DNA of 64,000 nt from Candidatus Melainabacteria bacterium MEL.A1 (GTDB lineage: Bacteria; Cyanobacteriota; Vampirovibrionia; Gastranaerophilales; Gastranaerophilaceae): positions 868,001 through 932,000 of the forward strand of contig CP017245.1 of NCBI GenBank assembly GCA_001765415.1. Reading direction: 5' to 3'. Below are positions 8,863-17,899 of the stretch, piece by piece. The notes under the pieces were generated by a model. That model saw nothing but the letters and a program-made list of their open reading frames with translations. It searched no databases and was not told where the DNA came from. The position numbers were made by a program, and so were the translations under genes. Each line of letters opens with the position of its first letter. Within the stretch, counting starts at the first letter, position 1.

Positions 8863-10036
8863 ACTCTTTTACCCAATCTTTAAACTCATTATAAGTTTTT
8901 ACACCAACATAAACATTTCCATTAATCATTGTTGACGGAGTACCGTTAATACCATGTTTATAGGCATAATCAATATCATTTTTAATTTCTGACAATGTTT
9001 CTAAGCTATTTGCATCTTCTTGCAACTTATCAGTATCAAAACCTTTGTTTGCAACAAGTTTAAGAATTTCTTCTTCGGTTTGAGGTTTTTTCTCAAATAA
9101 GATTTCATTCATTTCCCATAACTTACCCTGTTTTTCCGCTGCAACAGAATATTGCGCATCTATACAAGAACCTTGATGAAAAGGAGCTTGTAAATAAGCA
9201 TTACAATTTGTATCAAGTGGCAGATTTTTGTGAATAATCTTGATATTCTTCATTTCTTTAGCCAACTTGTGCATCATAACGTTGTGAACGGGACAAATCG
9301 GACATTGATAATCAGAATATACATAAACAGTAACTTTTGCATTTTCATCGCCTAACAAATTACCTTTTACCGCAAATTGATTTTTCTTATGTCTAAATTC
9401 CTTAAATTCCATCTGCCTTTTTACTTGTGGAGCAAACTTAAAACTAACTCTTGTATAAGTTAAAAATCCGACAGCCACAGCCATAACGGCAATAAAAGCG
9501 ATTAAATATTTTTTAATTTTAATTGCATCAAGAAAATCTTGTACACTTTGTTTAATGGAATGAATAAAACCTCCATTTTTAAAATCTGTTGCAATACAAC
9601 CGATTGCCAGATTTAAAATATATGTAAATGCACAGAGAACGCAAAGTTTTTTGATATCAAACAAACTCAATGACAATAAGACCATTGAAACTATAAAAGC
9701 AAACAAACCTAATGATGCAATATAGTCCATCGGATTTTTGAATACTTCCAAAAATTTTAATAATTTTATATTTTTCAGTTTTGGCGCAAATAACATCAAG
9801 AAAACAAAAGCATAATAGAACATTCCCCAATATGCAAGAGGAATTCCTAAAAACTGTGCTTCCGGAGTTTTGGCAATCCCATCACAATCAATAAATTCGT
9901 TCACAGAACAAAAGCTTGAAAGTGCATAAGGGTTAAAGTTTGAATTATAATATATAATGGCAAGTTTTATTGTTGTAAGTATGCCCACACCTGCAATTGC
10001 TGCAATTGAAATCTTTTTCTTCATTTCAGTTTCCAT
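8843..10036 (-). CDS. VKOR-DsbA fusion disulfide-forming oxidase
   Basis: A 397-residue fusion of an integral-membrane vitamin K epoxide reductase domain and a periplasmic thioredoxin/DsbA domain. The VKOR part (about 8-180) has about five hydrophobic segments, the loop cysteines C43 and C51, and the active CVLC at 132-135. The C-terminal domain has DYQCPICP with the redox pair C245/C248 and the cis-proline loop NGTPSTMING. Together they re-oxidise a dithiol carrier with quinone and introduce disulfides into exported proteins; several cysteine-rich prepilins here are plausible clients. The ATG at 10036 is preferred over an upstream in-frame start because AGGAGA precedes it. Such fusions are common in cyanobacteria. 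Confidence 0.92.
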   Translation of the reverse strand: METEMKKKISIAAIAGVGILTTIKLAIIYYNSNFNPYALSSFCSVNEFIDCDGIAKTPEAQFLGIPLAYWGMFYYAFVFLMLFAPKLKNIKLLKFLEVFKNPMDYIASLGLFAFIVSMVLLSLSLFDIKKLCVLCAFTYILNLAIGCIATDFKNGGFIHSIKQSVQDFLDAIKIKKYLIAFIAVMAVAVGFLTYTRVSFKFAPQVKRQMEFKEFRHKKNQFAVKGNLLGDENAKVTVYVYSDYQCPICPVHNVMMHKLAKEMKNIKIIHKNLPLDTNCNAYLQAPFHQGSCIDAQYSVAAEKQGKLWEMNEILFEKKPQTEEEILKLVANKGFDTDKLQEDANSLETLSEIKNDIDYAYKHGINGTPSTMINGNVYVGVKTYNEFKDWVKEYGAEER

Positions 10037-10214
10037 ATATAAAGTTCTCCTATTTCGTATTTTTATAATACAATTTTTACAAATATAAATCAATACCACA
10101 AAGCAGAAGTTTTTAATCCGTCTTTTGGGGGATAAAATAGAAGTATTTAGAACTTGAATAAAAATGATAAGTATGTTATAATTAAAAACACATAGGATTT
10201 ATTGAGAGGTTGAT

Positions 10215-10970
10215 TTGAGAAAGAACATTTTTGAATTATTTTTGGAAAAAGTTTTAAACATTCCACTTTGGATTAAACAAGTTATTTATTTGAAACTCGC
10301 ACAAGAAATGCAAGATTATAATTGCGAAGATTTTTTGAGAAATCACAAACAAGATATCTTTTCAGCATTTGTTCCAACTCTTACATTCAAGGGTAAAACA
10401 GAACTGATGGAACATAAATGCGGACTTGACAACAATATTTACAATTTCCTTCAAGGTTGTGCAAATGAATATAGCATGATTGAAATTTCTGTAAATACTT
10501 TCTTGTCAATGGAAGAAGTTGCAAAATATTATGAACTTTGTCTTGAACAAAACTTTATTAAAGTTCCTGACTCTAAAGAAATCCATGCAATGGCAGGTTA
10601 TATTGCAGGAAAATTTAGAGTTGGCGAATATTTCAAACAAAAAGGGAGTTTAACCGTAGACCAATTACAAAAAGCAATTCTTGCCCACAGAGATGAAGAA
10701 AGTTCAGATGACCCGAAAAAATTTGGAGAAATTCTTGTTCAATTAGGTTATGTTTCAGAAGGAGATTTGAAAGCAGTTCTTCAATTGAAAGAAGAAGCAA
10801 AAAAACGTTTTATTCTTGACTATAATACTGTTCCAAAACCGGAAACAACTTTCTCTAACGAAAACCAAAAATATGAAGAGGAAATTGCAAAACTTAAAGA
10901 CGAAAATCTTAAACTTAAACGCAAAATGCTTCAATTATTAGAATTGGTAAAGAGAAATGGTCAACAATAA
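10215..10970 (+). CDS. Protein with MshEN-like repeats and C-terminal coiled coil
   Basis: 251 residues. Two helical motifs resemble the N-terminal domain of type II secretion/type IV pilus ATPases (MshEN): GEYFKQKGSLTVDQLQKAIL near 137 and GEILVQLGYVSEGDLKAVL near 174. In other proteins such motifs can bind c-di-GMP, but the full binding signature is not evident here. The last 35 residues form a charged coiled coil (YEEEIAKLKDENLKLKRKM). The start is TTG at 10215, placed 5 nt after GAGAGG; the next ATG is 31 codons in. It overlaps the asparaginase gene by 14 bp. No ATPase domain is present. Role unknown. Confidence 0.65.
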   Translation: MRKNIFELFLEKVLNIPLWIKQVIYLKLAQEMQDYNCEDFLRNHKQDIFSAFVPTLTFKGKTELMEHKCGLDNNIYNFLQGCANEYSMIEISVNTFLSMEEVAKYYELCLEQNFIKVPDSKEIHAMAGYIAGKFRVGEYFKQKGSLTVDQLQKAILAHRDEESSDDPKKFGEILVQLGYVSEGDLKAVLQLKEEAKKRFILDYNTVPKPETTFSNENQKYEEEIAKLKDENLKLKRKMLQLLELVKRNGQQ

Positions 10971-11913
10971 CACAGAACCGGAATTATTAATAGAATATGA
11001 ACGAGATGGACTTGTAGATCAAGAACATTATGGCTTTATTGTACTTGCAAACAAAAATAAAGCATTTGATTTTACAGGAGATGCAAAAAACTATCCATTT
11101 TACCTCCGTTCCTGCGCAAAACCGTTACAAGCAAGCCTTTTAATAGATTATGGGATGGATAAATTCTATGAAATGACTGAAGAAGAAATCGCAATTTGTT
11201 GCGCATCCCACGCTGGCGAAGAAATCCATGTTAAAACAGCCGAACATCTTCTAAAAAAAATAGGATTAGATGAAAGCTACTTAAAATGCGGATTACACAA
11301 ACCTTTATCAAAAACCGAACAAACAAAAATGATATTAAACGGTTTATCAGAACATCCTTTGCAAAACAATTGTTCAGGCAAACACGTTATGATGTTGGGT
11401 TTGTGTAAGATGAAAGAATGGGATTTGGCAACATACGACAGCCCGGAACATCCTTTACAAAAAGCTATCAAATCAAAAATTTACGAATTGTGTAAAGTTC
11501 CTAAAGAATATCCCATAACGACTGATGGTTGCGGAGTTCCGATTGTTTCAATGCCATTAACTAATATGTTGCATGGGTATTTGAACTTGTTTTGCAATCC
11601 CAAATATGAAAAAATCAAAAATGCGTTCTTAAACCACTCATACATTATCGGAGGCGAAGACAGAACTGATACAAAAATTATCGAAAATTCTCAAAACATT
11701 GTTGCAAAAGTTGGCGCAGGTGGCTTGTGCATCGTTGTTAATACAAAATCCGAAGAAGCTTTTGTCGTAAAAATTTCTGATTGCGATATGAAAGCAAGAG
11801 AATTAGTCGTTTGTCAAACATTAAAAAATTTGCATTGGGCAGATATTCCAATGGATTTGGACATTAAAACTTTGCACAACCAAAAAGTCGGTGAAGTTAA
11901 GATTTTGGTTTAA
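10957..11913 (+). CDS. L-asparaginase II family protein
   Basis: 318 residues of the AnsA-like asparaginase II family (PF06089, the type first described in rhizobia), which hydrolyses asparagine to aspartate and ammonia. Family signatures visible are YLRSCAKPLQAS near 49, CCASHAGEEIH near 87, and NNCSGKHVMMLGLC near 137, which hold the conserved Ser/Lys/Cys residues of the active site. TTDGCGVP follows. No signal peptide, so cytosolic. The start overlaps the preceding MshEN-like gene, so the two are co-translated. Confidence 0.9.
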   Translation: MVNNNTEPELLIEYERDGLVDQEHYGFIVLANKNKAFDFTGDAKNYPFYLRSCAKPLQASLLIDYGMDKFYEMTEEEIAICCASHAGEEIHVKTAEHLLKKIGLDESYLKCGLHKPLSKTEQTKMILNGLSEHPLQNNCSGKHVMMLGLCKMKEWDLATYDSPEHPLQKAIKSKIYELCKVPKEYPITTDGCGVPIVSMPLTNMLHGYLNLFCNPKYEKIKNAFLNHSYIIGGEDRTDTKIIENSQNIVAKVGAGGLCIVVNTKSEEAFVVKISDCDMKARELVVCQTLKNLHWADIPMDLDIKTLHNQKVGEVKILV

Positions 11914-11951
11914 TTTTATAAACATTTTTTACAAATACGATTTTCTCTTAA

Positions 11952-12721
11952 TTACTTAAATAAATACTTACTTGCGCAAGTCAAACCATAGTTTGTACCG
12001 GTTTCACAATCATCCCTGTAATTGGCATAATCCGTTGTATTTTCATCAGCTGGCATTATTTGATCTGCGTAAAGAAAAAACAAAAACAAATCCTTTCCCC
12101 ATGTATTAGGTCTTTTTTGAGGACCATTTACATCAATAACAAACCAACCACAACGTTGTTTTACACTGCTAAGAGCGTTTGTACAATCCATTGCATCCAA
12201 CCATATTGCAGCAGATGCTCCATCGTCCAAAACCAAACCGGAAGTTGTGTTTTGGTTAAAATAACCAGCATACAATGGAACGGACTCTCCATTTAACTTT
12301 TTGGCATCCTTATCTTGCACAAAACATTTACCTAAATTGTCACCATCGTTACTATCACAATCTGCAACTGTTTTTAATTTCGATTTAAAAATATCTTTTA
12401 AACAAGCGTGCTTTGTACTATCTGGGCAATCTACCACAGCATTTTTAAATTCCAAATCATTATCTGCTGCAATTTGTTGAAATGCCTGCTGAAAAAGAGA
12501 ATACTCCCTTTTTAATTTATTAATATTTGCTTTGTTATTGATATTATTAATCAACGTCGGCATAGTCATTGCTGCAACAACACCTATTATACCGAGAGTG
12601 ATTAAGACCTCTGCAAGAGTGAAGGCGGCTAAGCGTCTTAAAAACAGGTGCAGACCATGATTATGAGAGGGTTTTAGACTATTGCCCCCCCCCCGATGAG
12701 CTTAAATAAATTCTTTTCCAT
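11952..12721 (-). CDS. Prepilin A, frame broken at a ten-G tract (OFF state)
   Basis: A type IV prepilin-like protein. The mature part (LINNINN to the end at 11952) is in one frame, but the only ATG with a ribosome site (12721, after GAGAGGAA) is in another. From 12721 nine codons lead into ten G (12694-12685), and that frame stops five codons later at TAA. With eleven G the gene reads through as 256 residues: a 33-residue leader ending LRRLAA, then FTLAEVLITLGIIGVVAA, the prepilin processing site and transmembrane helix. No alternative ATG/GTG/TTG precedes the signal in the pilin frame. The body has several Cys and a GWFVIDVNGPQ motif shared with prepilin B. It therefore looks off, or dependent on slippage. 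Confidence 0.8.
12685..12694. repeat. Ten-base C/G homopolymer inside prepilin A leader
   Basis: Ten consecutive C on the plus strand (G in the coding direction), flanked by GCTCATC and CAATAGTC in the coding sense. Prepilins B and D have the same length and the same upstream flank. Lengths of 8, 11 or 14 would put the ATG in frame with the prepilin. Long G runs in AT-rich DNA are classic slippage sites; sequencing error in the run length is the main alternative. Confidence 0.9.
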
Positions 12722-12755
12722 AAAAAATTCCTCTCTGTTCTCTGTTAACATCTCT

Positions 12756-12784
12756 ATTTTAACAAATTTTTTATTGTTTTTCAA
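12756..12784 (-). promoter_or_regulatory. Conserved sigma-70-like promoter of prepilin A
   Basis: Read leftward: TTGAAA at 12784-12779, 17 nt, TAAAAT at 12761-12756, then a short leader with GAGAGGAA before the ATG at 12721. The same boxes and spacing precede prepilins B and D. Confidence 0.75.
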
Positions 12785-12977
12785 GTAGTTGCCTAAATTC
12801 TTCCCTATTTGTCATAGGGAAGATGCCTGAAAGGCAGATGGGTGAAAGCTTGTAACATTCCCCTACGGGATAGCACCCACCTAAATCCTCTCCTCACAAG
12901 GGAGGACTTTATTTCACTTAGCTACTTAGCTGCTTTTAATACAGTCTTTGCTCCTAAACAACTACGTATATATCTCC
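12785..12977. repeat. Intergenic repeats between prepilin A promoter and upp
   Basis: The region holds a hairpin with arms CTTCCCTAT (12800-12808) and ATAGGGAAG (12814-12822). Next come a smaller GCCT/AGGC hairpin and a segment TACGGGATAGCACCCACCTAAA near 12863-12886 that recurs near 22378-22397. Just before the upp stop is a copy of the CTTTTAATACAGTCTTTGCT module. No coding potential is convincing. Confidence 0.55.
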
Positions 12978-13628
12978 TTACGTATTAAAAATTCTATCTC
13001 CAGCATCGCCCATGCCAGGAACAATATATCCTTTTTCATTCAAATGATCATCAACTGCCGCAGTAATAATTTCGATATCTGGATAATGTTTTTGAATATT
13101 TTCAATACCTTGAGGTGCTGCAATTATACAAATAACCTTAATATTATCAATTGGAATACCTTTGTCTGCATACAATTTTATCGCCTCGATTAAGGAATTT
13201 CCTGTTGCAAGCATTGGATCTGTAATATATATATAGAAGTTTTCAGGATTTGGAGCATCCATAGGAACTTTATTATAATACCAAACCGGCTTTAATGTCT
13301 TTTCATCCCTGTACATTCCAATATGCCTAATACAAGCTTGCGGTAAAATATCAATTGCTTCATCCGTGAAAATTAAGCCTGCTCGCAAAATTGGAGAAAT
13401 AATTAAGTTTATATTTGGATCAACAGTTTTTGCAGTAAATGTTGTTAGAGGAGTTGTAACTTCTTTATCTACAAGTGGCAAATTTTTTGCGGCTTCATAT
13501 AAAAGACACCTTGTAATTTTTCTTGTCGCAATTCTAACCCCTTGACTGTCAGTATCTTTGTCACGCATAGTACACAAATTTAAAAGTACAACAGGATTAT
13601 TGATTATTCTCACTTTTTCTTTGTTCAT
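12978..13628 (-). CDS. upp: Uracil phosphoribosyltransferase
   Basis: 216 residues; converts uracil and PRPP to UMP in pyrimidine salvage. The PRPP-binding loop is DPMLATGNS (near 133) and the uracil-binding C-terminus is VPGMGDAGDRIFNT, both diagnostic. The start is set at ATG 13628, which has AAAGGAG six nt upstream; a TTG two codons earlier would overlap that site. It overlaps the 3' end of the MCE gene by 32 bp, an unusual pairing that implies co-transcription. Confidence 0.96.
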   Translation of the reverse strand: MNKEKVRIINNPVVLLNLCTMRDKDTDSQGVRIATRKITRCLLYEAAKNLPLVDKEVTTPLTTFTAKTVDPNINLIISPILRAGLIFTDEAIDILPQACIRHIGMYRDEKTLKPVWYYNKVPMDAPNPENFYIYITDPMLATGNSLIEAIKLYADKGIPIDNIKVICIIAAPQGIENIQKHYPDIEIITAAVDDHLNEKGYIVPGMGDAGDRIFNT

Positions 13629-14229
13629 TTTCAACTCCTTTATTCTTAATATCAGAAACTTCTTTCATCATTGTATCAAAAATGTTCATATTTGATTGAA
13701 TTTCATCCAAATTAATTCCGGTATCGCCTTCATCCATGCCTGTTTCTTTAGCAAAAACAGACATTCTCGTAGTAATTGAACCTATTTTATCAAACATTTC
13801 ACTTAACAACCCCATTGCGTCATTAAGTCTTGTAGGAGGTTGCACGACAATTAATTTATTAATAGCTAAACTCTCTTGTGATGGAGGATAAACTTCCAAC
13901 GATTTTGAACCGCCCATACCGTTAAATTCTACTGTAGCAACAGAACCTTTCGGTAAAGTTACACCTTTATCCGTTATAACAATTTTTACATAAACATCTT
14001 CTCGAACAACACGAATTTTTTCGATATATCCGACTTGAACCCCCATAAATTTTACAGGCGAGCCAACAACCAAACCATCAACATCAGGCATAAATATTTG
14101 ATAAGTTACTAGTGATTTTTCCTTGTTATAATTATGTATCCTAATTCCGGTAACCGCAATACACAAAATAAAGAACCATATTGCAAATTCTATCAAAACA
14201 TATTTATGTATTCCGCTGAAAATTTTCAT
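13597..14229 (-). CDS. MCE/MlaD-family lipid-transport protein
   Basis: 210 residues. An N-terminal membrane anchor (about residues 10-28, LIEFAIWFFILCIAVTGI) is followed by one MCE domain (about 38-125) with PDVDGLVVGSPVKFMGVQVG. The C-terminal 80 residues are helical. MCE proteins form hexameric rings that shuttle lipids between membranes in the Mla system. No permease or ATPase is adjacent, but an MlaA domain occurs at 23306. The ATG at 14229 lies six nt after TATAAT and has no Shine-Dalgarno, so the mRNA may be leaderless; the upstream extension of the open frame is unlikely to be translated. Confidence 0.88.
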   Translation of the reverse strand: MKIFSGIHKYVLIEFAIWFFILCIAVTGIRIHNYNKEKSLVTYQIFMPDVDGLVVGSPVKFMGVQVGYIEKIRVVREDVYVKIVITDKGVTLPKGSVATVEFNGMGGSKSLEVYPPSQESLAINKLIVVQPPTRLNDAMGLLSEMFDKIGSITTRMSVFAKETGMDEGDTGINLDEIQSNMNIFDTMMKEVSDIKNKGVENEQRKSENNQ

Positions 14230-14235
14230 ATCACG

Positions 14236-14241
14236 ATTATA
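14236..14241 (-). promoter_or_regulatory. -10 box of MCE gene (possible leaderless start)
   Basis: TATAAT on the minus strand, ending six nt before the ATG at 14229. No good -35 box is visible. Transcription would begin at about the start codon. Confidence 0.5.
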
Positions 14242-14328
14242 CAACAACTCATGATTTTTTGCTACTTGCCAAAATATTTTTTGTATTATACTATAAATAT
14301 ATAATGTAAAAGTGAGGTTTATTAACTT

Positions 14329-14571
14329 ATGATGGATCAAATAATTAAAATTGCGTGGGACTTAAACGATAACACTGATAACAGATATAAATTGGTGTAT
14401 GAAATTGCTGAATTAGCTAAAAAACTAGTAGACGAAAACCAAGCTAAAAAAGCTCACGACGATTTCAATTTTGAAGAAAATTTTGACACTACTTACAAAA
14501 AAGAAAATCCTGTTGAACATGCCATTATGGTAAAAGCAGCAGAAGCTGATGAAGATAGATTAGTAGGTTAA
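14329..14571 (+). CDS. rpoZ: Small protein resembling RNA polymerase omega subunit
   Basis: 80 residues. NRYKLVYEIAELAKKLVDE matches the omega pattern of an Arg-aromatic-hydrophobic helix that contacts beta-prime, and PVEHAIMVKAAEADED fits the second conserved helix (PV..A..E...). The length is normal for omega. The first helix is longer than usual and the match is judged by eye, so a different small regulator is possible. GTGAGG lies about 12 nt upstream of the ATG, and a strong terminator follows. Confidence 0.5.
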   Translation: MMDQIIKIAWDLNDNTDNRYKLVYEIAELAKKLVDENQAKKAHDDFNFEENFDTTYKKENPVEHAIMVKAAEADEDRLVG

Positions 14572-14583
14572 GATAAAATTTTT

Positions 14584-14613
14584 ATGGCACAAGTGAATAC
14601 TTGTGCCATTTTA
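14584..14613 (+). terminator. Rho-independent terminator after the omega-like gene
   Basis: Stem ATGGCACAAGT (14584-14594) and ACTTGTGCCAT (14599-14609) with a four-base loop GAAT, followed by TTTAT. It begins 12 nt after the stop codon. Confidence 0.85.
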
Positions 14614-14665
14614 TGTAAAAAATCATATTATTATTTGAAAAATCACTAGAAAAAAGGGGTTAATT

Positions 14666-15466
14666 ATGGAGAACAGTGTCGCATTTATTAATGGAAAAAC
14701 AAATAACTTCAAACCAGAAATCGGAATTATTTTAGGTTCCGGTTTAGGAGAATTAGCTGATGAATATTGTGATATTGCAGTATCCTATAATGACATTCCA
14801 AATTTTATAAAATCCACTGTTCAAGGACATAAAGGAAGATTGGTTTTTGCAAAAATCAACAACAAAAATGTTGTTATGATGCAAGGAAGAAATCATTATT
14901 ATGAAGGTCATTCTATGCAGGAAATAACTTATCCTGTAAAGATTATGAAGGCATTAGGAATTAAAACTCTAATCTTGACTAATGCAGCCGGAGCAGTAAA
15001 CGAAAGCTACAAACCAGCAGATTTAATGTTGATTACAGACCATATTAACCACATGGGTTCAAACCCTCTTATTGGCCCAAATGACAACAATTTGGGCGAA
15101 AGATTTCCTGATATGACAGAAGTTTACAAGAAAAATTTGATTGAATTGGCTGAAAAATGTGCCGTTAAATTAGGAATAACCCTGCAAGAAGGTGTATATT
15201 GGGCAAATTCAGGCCCTAGTTATGAAACTCCTGCCGAAATCAAAATGATTAGAAAATTAGGTGGAGATGCAGTAGGAATGTCAACTGTTCCGGAAGCAAT
15301 TGTCGCAAATTATTGCGGTTTAAATGTTTTGGGCATAAGTTGCATTACAAACGCCGCAAGTTCAGAAACAAGTGGAAAACTTTCTCACGAAGAAGTAATT
15401 GACTCAGCCAACAAAGCTAAAGTAAAATTTAAGTCACTAGTTCTTGAAGTGATTAAGAATATTTAA
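14666..15466 (+). CDS. punA: Purine nucleoside phosphorylase (trimeric class)
   Basis: 266 residues; phosphorolysis of inosine and guanosine in purine salvage. Signatures of the PNP/MTAP trimeric family: IILGSGLGE near 21, QGHKGRLVF near 53, TNAAGAVN near 107, and GMSTVPEAIVA near 206, which contributes to the purine site. The E and N residues of the inosine/guanosine-type pocket (YETPAEI, TNAASSETSGKLSHEEV) are present, favouring PNP over MTA phosphorylase. A GGGG-containing ribosome site precedes the ATG. Confidence 0.93.
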   Translation: MENSVAFINGKTNNFKPEIGIILGSGLGELADEYCDIAVSYNDIPNFIKSTVQGHKGRLVFAKINNKNVVMMQGRNHYYEGHSMQEITYPVKIMKALGIKTLILTNAAGAVNESYKPADLMLITDHINHMGSNPLIGPNDNNLGERFPDMTEVYKKNLIELAEKCAVKLGITLQEGVYWANSGPSYETPAEIKMIRKLGGDAVGMSTVPEAIVANYCGLNVLGISCITNAASSETSGKLSHEEVIDSANKAKVKFKSLVLEVIKNI

Positions 15467-15553
15467 TTATGAAATATTGTAAATTTTTTGTAATCATGGA
15501 CTTGTCAAAATTTTATGTTCAGTAAAAAATACATGTCGGGAAGGACTAAAAAT

Positions 15554-17845
15554 ATGATAGTAGGAAGATTAACGTATGACACTGTTAAACAACGACATAA
15601 AGCACTAGGAGAGTTATCTCCAACTCGTGTTCCTCTATCTTCCGAGTTCATGTCAAAAAATTTAATAAACGAGAGACCTTTAAAAAGTAATCTAAATGAT
15701 TTATCTTTTAAAGGTCTTTCTTTTAGTGGAGCAAATCAACCGACTAAACAACCGGCAAAAACCGCTAAAAAAGATGATAAAATCAAACCGCTACTTTATA
15801 CAGTAGGCGCACTTTTAGCAACAGGATTAGCTCTAAGATTTGCTCCTCGCTACAAAGAAGCAGGCAAATATAGCATTAACGAGTTTTTGCAATTTTCACG
15901 AGAACACATGGGAATTACGCAAGACAAATTAGGAAAACCGATTAAATCTTCTATCGGTGAAGAATTGTTGAACCACGTAAAAGATTCAAATTTGACCAAC
16001 GAAATGGTTAAAATAGACGGCGATAATATCTCTTTCAAAAAAAAGACAATTCCTCAATTAATCTGGGATGGATTGATTTATCCGTTTAAAGTTTTACCGG
16101 CAGATATTCTAAACGGCTCTGTTGAATTAATTGGTAAAATCAAACCATTCAAAGGTTGGGCGCAAAACACATTACAAAAAGATTTCTTTAAAAATATAAG
16201 ACAACGATCAAAAGTTGATGCACAAACAAACTCTTTAAGAGGCTTGTTTGAAACAATGGATAGTCTAAAAGACAAAACCGCAGAAGAAAAATCAGCTAAA
16301 ATGTTTGAACGTTCAGTAAAAATGTTTGACCCTAAAACCGGAAACTATGATACAAAACATGAACGTTCTTTAAACAGACTTGTTTCAGGCTTACCACCTG
16401 CAATTTTTTTGGCTAACGATGCTTACAACTTGTCAAGAATGATGGATGATGACAAAAATTCTGCAACTCACGAACAAAAAGTAAGATTTAAACAGGAAAT
16501 GGCAAGAATTGGTTTTAACGCATACATCACATTAGTTACACTCGGTGCGTTAAACAAATACATCAACAATTCTAAAATGGGAATTATGATGATGACTGCG
16601 TTGACAACACTTACAACAGAAGCTTTCTCTCGTGTAATCAACGGCAAACATATCACAAGATTAACTCCAGAACAAGCAAGAAAAGAAAATACTAAAAACA
16701 ACGCACCAGAAGCTCAAATCAAACCTGATATGTCTTTCAAAGCTTCTGAAAACAAAAAAGCTGACAAATCAAAAGAACAAAAACCTCTACTTTCATTCAA
16801 CACAATTATGAAAGCAGTAGGAACTATTATTGCCGGCGGTTTTGCTATAAAAGGAGCAAGAAAAATCAATGCAGTAGACAACGCTTGGAGATCTTTCTCT
16901 GGTTTCTTCAAAAATCATTATAATCAATTAACTCAAATTGAAGATTACAAAATTTCTAAAACCCAATTTGACCAAATTACAAATGTATTAAAAGAAAACG
17001 GATTTGAAACACTGGCAGAAAAATACAAAAACATTGCAAAAACTGCCACAAACGAAGACGGTTCAATCAGTCTTGGCAAAAAAGATAAAAAAATTAAACC
17101 GCTTGTAAACTTTGTCCTAGCTCCATTCAAATTTATTTGGAAATATGGTTCACTACCATACAAAATGGTTGATGATGCAATCCAAACAATTACAAAAAGA
17201 GGAGCTAAACCAGTTGCGAAATCAACTTCTGAAATTTCTGCACTTGCTAAAAGTGTTGACAATATCGGAAATATGGCAGATAAATATTCTGCGGGCAAAA
17301 TTGATAAAAAACAATTCCACGATTACGTTACGGACAATATCTTGAAAGCATTCAACGTTGACACAATGTCAAACGTATCTAACAGTGAACTTTCAAACCT
17401 TGCAAAAACCGCAGCACTAGCCGCAACAATTTGGTTCTTGATGACAGATAACTACAACATGGTTATGTTGAAATCAAACGGTAACGATGTTGACGGTGCA
17501 AAAACTAAATTCAAAGAAAGATTTGTTCAAGAAGGTTCAAGATTATTCTACCAAACATTATTGATTGACTTGTTTAATAGCACATTCAGCAAACAATACC
17601 ACAAATCATTATTCGGAATGAGCTGGATTACATTGACAAACACCACAATTGGTGAATGGTTAACAAGAAAATCTGTAGGAGTACCTGTTGGAACTCACTC
17701 AAGAAAACAACTTCTTGCATTAGAAGAAAAACAAGAAAAAGCAACCGGCTTTACAAGGAAATATTATGACTTTATGAAACGCTTGACCGGCAAACGCTCA
17801 ATCAAAACTTACGAAGTTGCTCAAAAGAACGAAAAAATTGGTTAG
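15554..17845 (+). CDS. Large unknown membrane-associated protein with internal duplication
   Basis: 763 residues, function unknown. The N-terminus carries LSFKGLSFSGANQ, similar in style to the QSFG motif of the 1438-2109 product. Two halves look homologous. Each begins with a glycine-rich hydrophobic segment (LLYTVGALLATGLAL near 85; MKAVGTIIAGGFAIKGAR near 419), continues with a basic amphipathic region and a PF(K)..-type helix, and ends with a hydrophobic block preceded by DAYNLSRM or DNYNMVML. After the block comes (M)TALTTLTTEAFSRVI in one half and WITLTNTTIGEWLTRK in the other. The start at ATG 15554 has GGGAAGGA eight nt upstream; an ATG 13 codons earlier has no such site. Likely a lineage-specific surface or envelope protein. 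Confidence 0.6.
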   Translation: MIVGRLTYDTVKQRHKALGELSPTRVPLSSEFMSKNLINERPLKSNLNDLSFKGLSFSGANQPTKQPAKTAKKDDKIKPLLYTVGALLATGLALRFAPRYKEAGKYSINEFLQFSREHMGITQDKLGKPIKSSIGEELLNHVKDSNLTNEMVKIDGDNISFKKKTIPQLIWDGLIYPFKVLPADILNGSVELIGKIKPFKGWAQNTLQKDFFKNIRQRSKVDAQTNSLRGLFETMDSLKDKTAEEKSAKMFERSVKMFDPKTGNYDTKHERSLNRLVSGLPPAIFLANDAYNLSRMMDDDKNSATHEQKVRFKQEMARIGFNAYITLVTLGALNKYINNSKMGIMMMTALTTLTTEAFSRVINGKHITRLTPEQARKENTKNNAPEAQIKPDMSFKASENKKADKSKEQKPLLSFNTIMKAVGTIIAGGFAIKGARKINAVDNAWRSFSGFFKNHYNQLTQIEDYKISKTQFDQITNVLKENGFETLAEKYKNIAKTATNEDGSISLGKKDKKIKPLVNFVLAPFKFIWKYGSLPYKMVDDAIQTITKRGAKPVAKSTSEISALAKSVDNIGNMADKYSAGKIDKKQFHDYVTDNILKAFNVDTMSNVSNSELSNLAKTAALAATIWFLMTDNYNMVMLKSNGNDVDGAKTKFKERFVQEGSRLFYQTLLIDLFNSTFSKQYHKSLFGMSWITLTNTTIGEWLTRKSVGVPVGTHSRKQLLALEEKQEKATGFTRKYYDFMKRLTGKRSIKTYEVAQKNEKIG

Positions 17846-17899
17846 GCAATAATTGAAACCGAACTGTAAGTTGGGTCTACTAGCCTAATTACCTTAAAC

